Below, one piece after another: positions 23,121 to 34,556 of a DNA stretch of 64,000 bases (the stretch's first letter is position 1; every line of letters starts with the position of its first letter). Position numbers and translations under genes: made by a program. Below the pieces are notes generated by a model that saw only the letters and a list, made by a program, of their open reading frames with translations, was not told the DNA's origin and ran no database searches. This DNA comes from Mxb001 sp049431945 (GTDB taxonomy: Bacteria > Actinomycetota > Actinomycetes > S36-B12): positions 34,151 through 98,150 of the forward strand of contig JBMTDJ010000001.1 in assembly GCA_049431945.1 (NCBI GenBank), read 5' to 3'.

Positions 23121-24010
23121 CGCCTACCGCCAGGGCCCGCGTCGAGAAGTCGCAGGATCTCGTCCGCTGCATCGTCGACGGAGGAGTTGACGACGGTGTG
23201 GTCGAACTCGTCCTCGGCGGCCAGTTCGACCCGCGCGGTCGCCAGGCGCCGCGCGATGACGTCATCCGGCTCGGTGCGCCGACCCTGGAGGCGCTCAACG
23301 AGCACATCCCATGACGGCGGCGCCAGGAAGACCCGCGTCGCCTCAGGCGCGCTGTCGCGCACCTGACGGGCTCCTTGCAGTTCGATCTCCAGCAGGACGT
23401 CGTGTCCCGCGGCGAGTTGGTCGTCGACCGGGGCCGCCGGCGTGCCGTAGAGATGGCCGGCGAACTCCGCCCATTCCAGCAATTGGCCGCCGGCGATCAT
23501 CTGCTCGAAGCGGTCACGGTCGACGAAGTGGTAGTGCTCTCCGTCGATCTCACCCTCGCGCGGAGGCCTGGTCGTCGCCGATACGGAGAAGTGCAGTCGG
23601 GGACGGCGCTCCCGCACACGGGTGACGACACTGGACTTGCCCACCCCCGATGGCCCTGACAGCACGAGCAAGCGGCCGCGACCTCGTGCACCGGAGTCCG
23701 GGTCCAGGGCGGCAACGAGTGCCGCCACCTGATGGTCGCCGAGACCGCGGAGTCGGCGGGACTCGGCGATGTGGCAATCCACGAGAATGTGGGTGGCCCG
23801 GGCCGGACCGATGCCAGGACATGCTTCGACAAGGTCCCTGGCCCGCATCCTGCCCACCGCGGGATCGTCCATCCTCAGGCCGAGGATCTCGCGGACAGAT
23901 CCGCCCTCGGCGAGCTGACGCTTGATCTCGGCACGGCGACGTCGCGCTGCGAGTGCGAGTTCTCGCCCCCGCGCTCGCGCGTCCTCGTCCAAACTCGGAC
24001 GCTCAGCCAT
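23117..24010 (-). CDS. gmk: MihF-guanylate kinase fusion protein
   Basis: One 297-aa frame joins two proteins usually encoded by adjacent genes. Residues 1-102 are the actinobacterial integration host factor MihF: AARRRRAEIKRQLAEGG, helix-hairpin-helix PGIGPARA (65-72) and IAESRRLRGLG. Residues 113-297 are guanylate kinase: P-loop GPSGVGKS (119-126), SATTRPPREGE, HYHFVDRDRFE and EWAEFAGHLYGTP. The linker is about 10 residues. No stop or plausible frameshift separates them. Gmk phosphorylates GMP to GDP; MihF binds DNA and shapes the nucleoid. ATG 24010 overlaps the pyrF end by 8 nt, so it ends the pyr operon. An internal start producing free Gmk is possible but none with a good ribosome site was found. 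Confidence 0.92.
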   Translation of the reverse strand: MAERPSLDEDARARGRELALAARRRRAEIKRQLAEGGSVREILGLRMDDPAVGRMRARDLVEACPGIGPARATHILVDCHIAESRRLRGLGDHQVAALVAALDPDSGARGRGRLLVLSGPSGVGKSSVVTRVRERRPRLHFSVSATTRPPREGEIDGEHYHFVDRDRFEQMIAGGQLLEWAEFAGHLYGTPAAPVDDQLAAGHDVLLEIELQGARQVRDSAPEATRVFLAPPSWDVLVERLQGRRTEPDDVIARRLATARVELAAEDEFDHTVVNSSVDDAADEILRLLDAGPGGRR

Positions 24011-24710
24011 CGACGAGTTCCCGCGCGATCGCCGCCGCAGCCGCCGCGGGATCCGTGGCCCCGGTGATGGGTCGGCCGATGACCAGCAGGTCCGCGCCCC
24101 GGTCGAGGGCCTGCCGAGGGGTGGCGACACGGCGCTGGTCACCCGCATCCGCGCCCGCGGGGCGCACGCCGGGGGTGATGAGCACCACGTCGCGACCCGA
24201 CAGGGCCGCACGAACGTCGGCCACCTCTTGAGGTGAACACACAATCGCTCGCGCCCCCGCGTCGACGGCGGTCACGGCAAGGTGCACGGCGAGCGCGCCC
24301 GCGGAGTCGACACCGGCTCCCAGCAGATCCAGTGCACGCAGGTCCTCGGTGGACAAGGACGTGAGCACGGTCACGGCGACAACCCGGGTGTTCGGCAGCG
24401 CCTCGGCGGCAGCCGCGATCATCGCGCGGCCGCCGGACGCATGGACCGTGAGGTAGTCCGGTGCGAGATCCGCGACGGCGCCTGCGGCACCGGCCACGGT
24501 GGCCGGGATGTCGTGGAGTTTGAGGTCCAGGAAGAGATGGCACTCCGGGGCTGAGTCACGTGCCGCGGCCACGGCGGCACGCCCGTCACGGAGGTAGGTC
24601 TCCAGCCCCACCTTGAGTGTGCTCACATGCGGCCCTACCGCCTGTGCCCATGCGGAGAGGGTCGGCAGATCGGGGGCGTCGAGGGCGACGGCGATGGGAG
24701 CCCGGGTCAC
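24003..24710 (-). CDS. pyrF: Orotidine 5'-phosphate decarboxylase
   Basis: Last step of UMP synthesis. The 235-aa product is the short (class I) form: VALDAPDL, KVGLETYLRDG, the catalytic FLDLKLHDIPATV, and phosphate-binding ITPGVRP and VIGRPIT. Many actinobacteria carry a longer form with a different active-site signature, so the class I form is worth noting. GTG 24710 is chosen because it makes a GTGA overlap with pyrD; GTG 24716 is the alternative. Its end overlaps the mihF-gmk start. Confidence 0.95.
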   Translation of the reverse strand: MTRAPIAVALDAPDLPTLSAWAQAVGPHVSTLKVGLETYLRDGRAAVAAARDSAPECHLFLDLKLHDIPATVAGAAGAVADLAPDYLTVHASGGRAMIAAAAEALPNTRVVAVTVLTSLSTEDLRALDLLGAGVDSAGALAVHLAVTAVDAGARAIVCSPQEVADVRAALSGRDVVLITPGVRPAGADAGDQRRVATPRQALDRGADLLVIGRPITGATDPAAAAAAIARELVDG

Positions 24711-25732
24711 ACCCACTCCGGAAGACCGAGGTCGTCATCGTCGCTCTCCGGCTCGGGCTCAGGTTCACGGTGGGCATAGGACACCGCATCGCGCACGGAT
24801 GCGAAGCCGCGCTCCGAGGCGAGCCTGGCGAGTTCGCCGTGGATGCGCGCGGGAGCGGAAGGGTCGTGGAAGGTCACGGTACCCACGGACACCGCATCGG
24901 CCCCGGCGAGGATGAACTCGAATGCATCCGCGCCATTGCGGATGCCGCCCATTCCAATGAGGGGGATGTCGGGGAGAACGTCGCGAACCTGCCAGATGCA
25001 ACGCACGGCGATGGGCCGAATCGCCGGACCGGAGAGTCCCCCGGTCACACCCGCGAGGGCTGGGCGCATCGTCTCAGTGTCGATCACCATGCCCAGGGTG
25101 GTGTTGATCAGGGACAGTCCGTCCGCGCCTGCCCTGACGCAGGCGAGCGCGATGGTGGCGATGTCGGTGACGTCGGGCGAGAGCTTGGCGAAGATCGGGA
25201 TGCTCGGATCAGTGGACCGCCGTACGCCGCTGATGACGGCCGCTGAGGAGTCCGCCCGGCAGGCGAACACCTGTCCCCTGTCGGCGACATTGGGACAGGA
25301 GATGTTGACTTCGATGGCGTCGAAGCCCCCGTGCTGGCGGAGAATCTTGGCGAGATCCTCGAACTCCTGGGTGGTGCCCCCCGCGATCGACACGATGACG
25401 CGTGCGCCGCGCTCCCGCAGCCACGCGAGATCACGCTCGATGAAGGCATGGACGCCAGGGCCCTGAAGTCCGATCGAGTTGAGCATTCCGCTGGGCGTCT
25501 CGGCCATGCGCGGAGTCGCCCGCCCGGACCGCGGCTCCATCATGATGCTCTTGGTCACCACGGCGCCGATCGACGTGATATCGAAGAACTGATCGAGTTC
25601 TCGTCCGGACGCCGCACAGCCCGAGGCCGTAAGCACCGGGCTAGGCAGGCCGACCGGGCCTAGTCGGGTAGACATGTCGATATTCGGCGCTGCAGCCGCG
25701 ACGCTGCCCTGCCGCACGACAGCGCGCGTCAT
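24707..25732 (-). CDS. pyrD: Dihydroorotate dehydrogenase, catalytic subunit (class 1B)
   Basis: Oxidises dihydroorotate to orotate with FMN, passing electrons to PyrK. The 341-aa product has VLTASGC, the class 1B active-site cysteine region VNISCPN (Cys in place of the class 2 Ser), the FMN site IGMGGIRNGADAFEFILAGA, and an acidic C-terminal tail (EPEPESDDDD). ATG 25732 forms an ATGA overlap with the pyrK stop. Presence of pyrK directly upstream confirms the NAD-linked heterotetrameric class rather than the quinone-linked class 2 enzyme of mycobacteria. Confidence 0.95.
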   Translation of the reverse strand: MTRAVVRQGSVAAAAPNIDMSTRLGPVGLPSPVLTASGCAASGRELDQFFDITSIGAVVTKSIMMEPRSGRATPRMAETPSGMLNSIGLQGPGVHAFIERDLAWLRERGARVIVSIAGGTTQEFEDLAKILRQHGGFDAIEVNISCPNVADRGQVFACRADSSAAVISGVRRSTDPSIPIFAKLSPDVTDIATIALACVRAGADGLSLINTTLGMVIDTETMRPALAGVTGGLSGPAIRPIAVRCIWQVRDVLPDIPLIGMGGIRNGADAFEFILAGADAVSVGTVTFHDPSAPARIHGELARLASERGFASVRDAVSYAHREPEPEPESDDDDLGLPEWV

Positions 25733-26591
25733 GACGTCCTCCCCTCGACCTGCGGAGCTCCGAGCGTGTCCGGTGGGATCGTGCCGACGTCCGCCCACCG
25801 GACCCGGTCCCCGCGGAAGATGGGACCTTCGACGCAGGAGCGCAGCATCCGCGTGACGCCGTCATCGCCGATCACCGGAAGGACGCAGGTCATACAGACC
25901 CCGACACCGCACGCCATCGACTCCTCGACCGCGCACTGGCTGTAGATGCCCGCATCCGATGCGATGCCCGCGACCGCCGCGAGCATGCCCATGGGGCCGC
26001 AGGCGTAGACGACGTCCGTGTTGGCGCGCTCGATCGCCTCGCGCAAATGATCCGTCACGAGCCCGGTGCGTCCCAGGGAACCGTCCTCGGTCGTGATGGC
26101 CACCGTGGACGCGATGCGCTTGGCCTCGAGAACGCCGAAGAGCTTCTCCTCCGTCGAGGCCCCGAGAATGACGTCGACGCGGCATCCCCTGGCTCGCAGG
26201 TGATCGGCTAGGAAGACCAGTGGCGCGGATCCGTATCCACCGCCGACGAGCAGACACGACGCCGGATCGCGAGGCAGGGCGAACGGCTTGCCCAGGGGCG
26301 CGACGATGTCGAGCACATCGCCTCGGCGTCGCTGGACGAGCCAGTGGGTGCCGGGGCCCGAGTCGGCGACGACCAGGTCGATGGTGCCGCCGTAGATCCC
26401 TCGCGACTGGACGCCATGAATAGAGAACGCTCGACGCAGGATGAGCCCCGACGAGTCGAGGTCTCCGATGGCGAGGGTGGCGAAGTTGCCCGGCCGCGCG
26501 AGTTCAGGCACGCCCGGGGCCGTCACGGTGAGCACGTGGTACTGCCCGGCCCTGCGCACCGAGACCACTTCGCCCCTGACCTGCACGGGCA

Positions 26592-26592
<1 letters not shown>
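25729..26592 (-). CDS. pyrK: Dihydroorotate dehydrogenase electron transfer subunit
   Basis: FAD and [2Fe-2S] protein linking PyrD to NAD+. The 287-aa product has an FAD-binding beta-barrel (RRAFSIHGV), an NAD domain (VGGGYGSAPLVFLA, YACGPMGMLAAV) and a C-terminal [2Fe-2S] cluster with Cys in ESMACGVGVCMTC and a fourth in RSCVEGP. ATG 26592 forms TGATG with the carB stop; the open frame further upstream is noise over carB. Confidence 0.95.
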
Positions 26593-29884
<3,292 letters not shown>

Positions 29885-29885
<1 letters not shown>

Positions 29886-31006
29886 CAGCGATCCCCCGCC
29901 ATCATGCGAGCGAACTCGTCGAAGAGGTCGGCGGCATCGTGGGGACCTGCGGCCGCCTCGGGGTGGTACTGCACGCTGAAGGCCGGCGCATCGAGGCAGC
30001 GCAGGCCCTCCACGACATCGTCGTTGAGACAGACATGGCTGACCTGAACCCGTCCGTACGCCGTATCGATGACCTCGCCGATCGGCGCATCGACGGCGAA
30101 TCCGTGGTTATGCGCCGTCACCGCGACGCGACCCGTGGCCACGTCCTGCACCGGCTGGTTGATCCCGCGGTGTCCGAACCTCAACTTGTAGGTGCCGAAG
30201 CCGAGGGCCCGACCGAGCATCTGATGGCCGAAGCAGATCCCGAAGACCGGCCGACGCGCCTCGAGCGCAGCCCGCACGAGGGACACCGCATGCTCGGCGA
30301 CCGCCGGATCGCCTGGACCATTGGAGAAGAAGACCCCGTCGCGTCCCAGGGCGAGCATCTCCTGCGCGCTCACGTCCCCGGGCAGGACGTGCACCGTCAT
30401 GCCGCGCTCGGCCATGCGGTGGGGGGTCATCGACTTGATGCCGAGGTCGATCGCCGCCACGACGAAGCGCTCTTGGCCGATCGCAGACACGACATAGGGC
30501 TCGCTGACGGTGACGTCGCCGGTGAGGTCGCAGCCGGCCATGGCCGGCGCCTCGAGCACGCGGGCGACCAGGTCCGCATCGCTCGCGTCGGCGTCCGCGC
30601 CACTGAAGATGCCGACACGCATCGCACCCCGATCACGCAGATGCCGGGTGAGCGCGCGAGTGTCGATTCCCTGGATGCCGACGACACCAGCATCGACCAG
30701 GTCGTCCTCGAGTGTCCTGCGCGAGCGCCAGTTCGACGGGATGGGCGATGGATCACGGACGACGTAGCCCGACACCCAGATCCGTCGCGACTCCGGGTCG
30801 TCATCGTTCATTCCCGTGTTGCCGACATGCGGCGCCGTCATCACGACCACCTGCCCGCGGTACGACGGGTCCGTCAGGGTCTCCTGGTAGCCCGTCATGC
30901 CTGTCGAGAAGACGGCCTCGCCGAGAGTCGAGCCCACGGCCCCGTAGGCACGACCACGGAAGACGCGCCCGTCCTCGAGGACGAGCAGGGCACGCTCGGT
31001 CTTCAT
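29885..31006 (-). CDS. carA: Carbamoyl-phosphate synthase small subunit (glutaminase)
   Basis: Glutamine amidotransferase subunit that feeds ammonia to CarB. At 373 aa, the N-terminal CPSase domain (VFRGRAYGA, FSTGMTGYQETLTDPSYRGQ) is followed by a class I glutaminase domain with the nucleophile in FGICFGHQMLGRA and the His/Glu pair in QYHPEAA. ATG 31006 overlaps the upstream membrane-protein stop by ATGA, and the stop forms TGATG with carB. Confidence 0.97.
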
Positions 31007-31569
31007 CTGGCCATCCCTCCTGCTCGGCCCTGCTCTGCGGACAGCGCCTGGATCGCCTCCAGCAGCACGCTCTGGTCCGCGGAGGCGTCAGCCCGCAGCC
31101 CGGTGTCGATCAGCCTGCCACCTAGCTCCCACGTCACGACCAGCACCCCGTCGCGCTCGTAGGCCTTGCCCGCCAGTCCCCGGGCAAGACCCGCGCCGCG
31201 CAGACTCTCGGCCGGGATGAGCACATCGCGCGCCCCGTGCCGCCATAGGGCGACCCCGTCGGACCGCACCTGGATAACGACCCGACTGCGGACGCCGAGG
31301 TCATGGACGACGATCCGGTCGAGCCAGTCGCCGTGGGACGTCGACCCGACGAAGACGCCCGACACCACGCCGTCCCCGCCAGGCTCGCCACCCGGCTCCG
31401 GCGGGACCGGGATATCGCCCTGCGAACGAGCCCGTCGCTTCCACCCACGGCGCATGCCCAGCAGGACCAGGCCGATCACCGCGACGACCACGAGCACCAG
31501 CAGGATGCGCAGGGGCCACTGCGTGACCGGGGCGGACCCCGGCTCGGCCGCGAGCAGGGATGCGATCAC
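31003..31569 (-). CDS. Single-pass membrane protein of the pyr operon (PH-like domain family)
   Basis: A 188-aa protein with a short N-terminal segment, one transmembrane helix (about 17-40: LRILLVLVVVAVIGLVLLG), then RRGWKRRAR as cytoplasmic anchor, a Pro/Gly/Glu linker and a beta-rich cytoplasmic domain ending in EAIQAL. A gene of this type lies between pyrC and carA throughout actinobacteria (Rv1382 in M. tuberculosis is the positional counterpart). The role is not established. The start is GTG 31569, making GTGA with pyrC; longer upstream frames are noise. It overlaps carA by ATGA. Confidence 0.82.
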   Translation of the reverse strand: MIASLLAAEPGSAPVTQWPLRILLVLVVVAVIGLVLLGMRRGWKRRARSQGDIPVPPEPGGEPGGDGVVSGVFVGSTSHGDWLDRIVVHDLGVRSRVVIQVRSDGVALWRHGARDVLIPAESLRGAGLARGLAGKAYERDGVLVVTWELGGRLIDTGLRADASADQSVLLEAIQALSAEQGRAGGMAR

Positions 31570-32858
31570 GCGAGCGCCCCGTCGATGACTGTCGGGCGCC
31601 CGCGCAGCACCGTATGGACCACGGCGCCGCGCATCTCGCGCTCGAGGAACGGAGTGTTGGCGCTGCGCGATGGAGAGCGGGATGGGTCGACCGTCCATCT
31701 CGCGTCGGGGTCGACCACGACGAGGGTCGCCGGCTCCCCGACGGCGATGGGCCTGCCCTGATCGGCAAGCCTGGCGATGCGCGCGGGCTTCTCGGACATG
31801 CGGTCGGCGACTGCCCGCCAGCCCAGGCGCCCGGGCCCGACCATCGTCTCCATCACCACCGGGAAGGCCGTCTCCAAGCCGAGCATGCCGAACGCTCCCG
31901 CGGCCCACTCGCAGTCCTTGTCCTCACGCGCATGGGGGGCGTGATCGGTCGCCACCACATCGATCGTGCCGTCAGCGAGACCCTCGCGCACGGCCTCGAC
32001 ATCGTCCGCCGAACGCAGGGGCGGGTTGACCTTGAAGCGCGGATCGTAGGTGCGAGCGAGGTCCTCCGTGAGGATGAGGTGGTGCGGTGTGACCTCGGCC
32101 GTGACCTCGACACCGCGCTCCTTGGCCCAACGGACGATGTCGACGGAGCCGCGCGTGGACAGGTGACAGATGTGCACGCGCGATCCGACATGCTGGGCGA
32201 GGAGTAGGTCACGCGCGATGATCGCCTCCTCAGCCACCGCGGGCCAGCCACGCAGACCGAGCACGCCCGAGAGTTCGCCCTCGTTCATCTGCGCCCCCTC
32301 GGTGAGTCGGGGGTCCTGCGCGTGCTGCGCGATGACACCGTCGAAGGACTTGACGTACTCGAGTGCGCGGCGCATGAGCACCGGGTCACTCACACAGACG
32401 CCGTCGTCGCTGAAGATGCGCACTCGCGCTGCCGAGTCAGCCATGGCGCCGAGCTCGGCCAGTCGCTCGCCCTGGAGGCCCACGGTGACGGCGCCCACCG
32501 GGTGCACGTCGCAGTGGCCGGCCTCGACTCCGCGCCGCCACACCTGCTCCACGACGCCAGCGGTGTCCGCCACCGGATTGGTATTGGCCATGGCGTGGAC
32601 GGCGGTGAATCCCCCGAGGGCCGCGGAGGCTGTGCCCGAGGCGATGGTCTCGGCATCCTCTCGACCGGGCTCGCGCAGGTGGGTGTGCAGGTCAACGAAG
32701 CCGGGCAGCACGATGAGACCGTGGCCGTCGAGGACGTCGTCTCCGGTTGAGACGACAGCGGTGCCCGCCGGGGCGATGGCGGCGATCAGGCCGTCGCGCC
32801 ACGTGATGTCGACGGCCTCCTCGCCGTAGGGGCGGACGTTGACCATATGCGTTGTCAC
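31566..32858 (-). CDS. pyrC: Dihydroorotase
   Basis: Zinc amidohydrolase closing carbamoyl aspartate to dihydroorotate. At 430 aa it is the class I form: DLHTHLREPG metal site (His-x-His), HICHLSTRGSVDIVR, and metal-Asp segment ATDHAPHAREDK. GTG 32858 overlaps the pyrB stop as GTGA; an in-frame ATG lies four codons downstream. The stop is coupled to the membrane protein gene. Confidence 0.96.
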   Translation of the reverse strand: MTTHMVNVRPYGEEAVDITWRDGLIAAIAPAGTAVVSTGDDVLDGHGLIVLPGFVDLHTHLREPGREDAETIASGTASAALGGFTAVHAMANTNPVADTAGVVEQVWRRGVEAGHCDVHPVGAVTVGLQGERLAELGAMADSAARVRIFSDDGVCVSDPVLMRRALEYVKSFDGVIAQHAQDPRLTEGAQMNEGELSGVLGLRGWPAVAEEAIIARDLLLAQHVGSRVHICHLSTRGSVDIVRWAKERGVEVTAEVTPHHLILTEDLARTYDPRFKVNPPLRSADDVEAVREGLADGTIDVVATDHAPHAREDKDCEWAAGAFGMLGLETAFPVVMETMVGPGRLGWRAVADRMSEKPARIARLADQGRPIAVGEPATLVVVDPDARWTVDPSRSPSRSANTPFLEREMRGAVVHTVLRGRPTVIDGALA

Positions 32859-33844
32859 GAAGCAACCTCCTCGAACGAGCCCGACAGGGTCGGCTCCGCC
32901 GAGGCGCCGGGCCCTTCGGCCGCACCCAACAGTCGATAGAGCACGGCCATGCGGACGTGCACTCCGTTGGTCACCTGCTCCACGATCACCGAGCGCGGGC
33001 CGTCGGCCACTTCGGCACTGATCTCCATGCCGCGGTTCATCGGCCCCGGGTGCATCACGATGCCTCCATCAGCGAGGAGGCTCGCGCGCCGCACGTCGAG
33101 GCCGTAGCGACGGGAATACTCATTGGTTGACGGGAAGTACGCGGCGTTCATCCGCTCCGCTTGGACGCGCAGCATCATCACGGCATCGGCTCCTGCGAGT
33201 GCGGCGTCGAAGTCGTAGGAGATTTCGCAGGGCCAGGCCTCGACACCGACCGGGAGCAACGTGGGTGGAGCGACGAGGGTGACCTGAGCGCCCAGGGTGC
33301 GCAGGAGCAGGACGTTGGAGCGCGCCACCCTGCTGTGGAGCACATCTCCGACGATGACGACCCGGCGTCCGTCGAGCGCACCCTCGCCATCAGCGAGGTG
33401 ATGCCGCAGCGTGTACGCGTCGAGGAGTGCCTGGGTCGGATGCTCATGCGTCCCATCGCCTGCGTTGACGACGACTCCGTCGATCCAGCCGGAGTGAGCG
33501 AGTCGATGCGGGGCACCGCTGGCACCGTGACGCACGATGACGGCATCGGCTCCCATGGCCTCGAGGGTGAGCGCCGTGTCCTTGAGGCTCTCGCCCTTGG
33601 AGACACTCGACCCTTTGGCGCTGAAGGTGATGACATCAGCGGAAAGACGCTTGGCGGCGGCCTCGAAGGAGATCCGCGTGCGGGTGGAATCCTCGAAGAA
33701 CAGGTTCACCACGGTGCGCCCGCGCAGCGTCGGGAGCTTCTTGACGGTGCGCCCGGAGATGCGGGCGAGTTCGGCGGCCGTGTCGAGGATGGCCACGGCT
33801 TCGTCCCGGGTCAGGTCGGCGGCGCTGAGCAGATGGGTACTCAT
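32855..33844 (-). CDS. pyrB: Aspartate carbamoyltransferase catalytic subunit
   Basis: Commits carbamoyl phosphate to pyrimidines. At 329 aa: carbamoyl-phosphate loop FFEDSTRTRISFE (about 50-62), SSVSKGESLKDT, HPTQALLDA and the aspartate-domain MMLRVQAER and HPGPMNRGMEI. There is no pyrI regulatory chain gene here, as usual for actinobacteria. ATG 33844 overlaps the pyrR stop by ATGA. Confidence 0.97.
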   Translation of the reverse strand: MSTHLLSAADLTRDEAVAILDTAAELARISGRTVKKLPTLRGRTVVNLFFEDSTRTRISFEAAAKRLSADVITFSAKGSSVSKGESLKDTALTLEAMGADAVIVRHGASGAPHRLAHSGWIDGVVVNAGDGTHEHPTQALLDAYTLRHHLADGEGALDGRRVVIVGDVLHSRVARSNVLLLRTLGAQVTLVAPPTLLPVGVEAWPCEISYDFDAALAGADAVMMLRVQAERMNAAYFPSTNEYSRRYGLDVRRASLLADGGIVMHPGPMNRGMEISAEVADGPRSVIVEQVTNGVHVRMAVLYRLLGAAEGPGASAEPTLSGSFEEVAS

Positions 33845-34419
33845 CCGGACACCACCACCTCGTCGAGCCCGTCGACTTCGACGACGCGTACGCGCACGGC
33901 CTGGTCACGCGATGTGGGGATGTTCTTGCCGACGTAGTCCGCCCGAAGCGGGAGTTCGCGGTGACCACGGTCCACGAGCACGGCCAGTTGCACGGCCCGT
34001 GGACGCCCCAGATCGCTCAGCGCGTCGAGTGCCGCGCGGATGGTGCGACCCGAGAAGAGGACGTCGTCCACGAGCACCACGAGCCGGCCGTCGATGCCGT
34101 CCACCGGCACATCGGTCGCGTGCAGTGGTCGGGCCCCGCGCAGACTGAGATCATCGCGGTACATCGTGATGTCGAGCGAACCCACAGGGATCGGCACGCC
34201 CTCGATGTCAGCCATGCGCGCTGCGATGCGTCGAGCGAGCGGCACTCCCCTGGTCTGAATGCCGAGAATCACGAGGTCCTGCGCGCCATGCGCTCGCTCG
34301 AGGATCTCGTGGGCGATGCGCCCGAGGATGCGAGAGATGCCGTCGGAATCGAGGACGCGAGAACCTGCCTCATCCGGGAAGTCGCTCGCGCGGCCCGGGG
34401 GCATGTCGGCAGCCGTCAT
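33841..34419 (-). CDS. pyrR: PyrR: pyrimidine regulatory protein / uracil phosphoribosyltransferase
   Basis: RNA-binding regulator that senses UMP/UTP and PRPP. At 192 aa it has the type I PRTase fold with PRPP-binding VVLVDDVLFSGRTI (about 112-125), an N-terminal ISRILGRIAHEIL and ILGIQTRGVPLA, and a C-terminal RVVEVDGLDEVVV. It is the first gene of the operon. A consensus-like PyrR-binding loop lies 17-30 nt upstream of its ATG and abuts the AAGGAGG site, so PyrR probably represses translation of its own operon, as described for Mycobacterium smegmatis. There is no terminator/antiterminator pair as in Bacillus. Confidence 0.95.
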   Translation of the reverse strand: MTAADMPPGRASDFPDEAGSRVLDSDGISRILGRIAHEILERAHGAQDLVILGIQTRGVPLARRIAARMADIEGVPIPVGSLDITMYRDDLSLRGARPLHATDVPVDGIDGRLVVLVDDVLFSGRTIRAALDALSDLGRPRAVQLAVLVDRGHRELPLRADYVGKNIPTSRDQAVRVRVVEVDGLDEVVVSG

Positions 34420-34425
34420 GGCTGA

Positions 34426-34453
34426 CCTCCTTCCCCGCCTCGCAGGACGGGTC
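34426..34453 (-). promoter_or_regulatory. PyrR-binding stem-loop overlapping the pyrR ribosome-binding site region
   Basis: On the transcribed strand CGUCCUGCGAGGCG (34449 down to 34436) matches the PyrR loop consensus (ARUCCNGNGAGGYU) at 11 of 12 core positions, missing only the last U. Flanking CCCG/CGGG forms the lower stem, with UCC...AGG in the upper stem. The Shine-Dalgarno AAGGAGG (34432-34426) follows directly, 6 nt before the pyrR ATG. Bound PyrR would hide it. The match is read from the sequence; function is inferred from the known mycobacterial system. Confidence 0.8.
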
Positions 34454-34473
34454 GTTAAAGGATGTCGGACGTG

Positions 34474-34479
34474 ACCCTA
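34474..34479 (-). promoter_or_regulatory. -10 box (TAGGGT) of the pyr operon
   Basis: TAGGGT on the minus strand, which would start the mRNA near 34467 and give a leader of about 48 nt containing the PyrR loop. There is no obvious -35. Confidence 0.5.
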
Positions 34480-34506
34480 ACCCACCTGCACGCAGATCGA
34501 CGCAGC

Positions 34507-34540
34507 GCCACGGCCGTGTGACCACTGAGGCTGGCGTGGC
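34507..34540 (-). terminator. Possible terminator hairpin after the ZIP transporter gene
   Basis: GCCACG (34507-34512) pairs with CGTGGC (34535-34540), with an inner GTG/CAC palindrome near 34516-34525, just downstream of the ZIP stop. No U tract; weak call. Confidence 0.3.
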
Positions 34541-34556
34541 CAAGGAGGTGGTCGGG

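Noticed and set aside
23117..24244. 375-aa version of the mihF-gmk frame
   Set aside because: The extra 78 N-terminal residues overlie pyrF and show no homology; MihF starts naturally at ATG 24010.
34420..34556. Bacillus-type terminator/antiterminator attenuator before pyrR
   Set aside because: The predicted leader is only about 48 nt and has no terminator with a U tract; translational control fits better.
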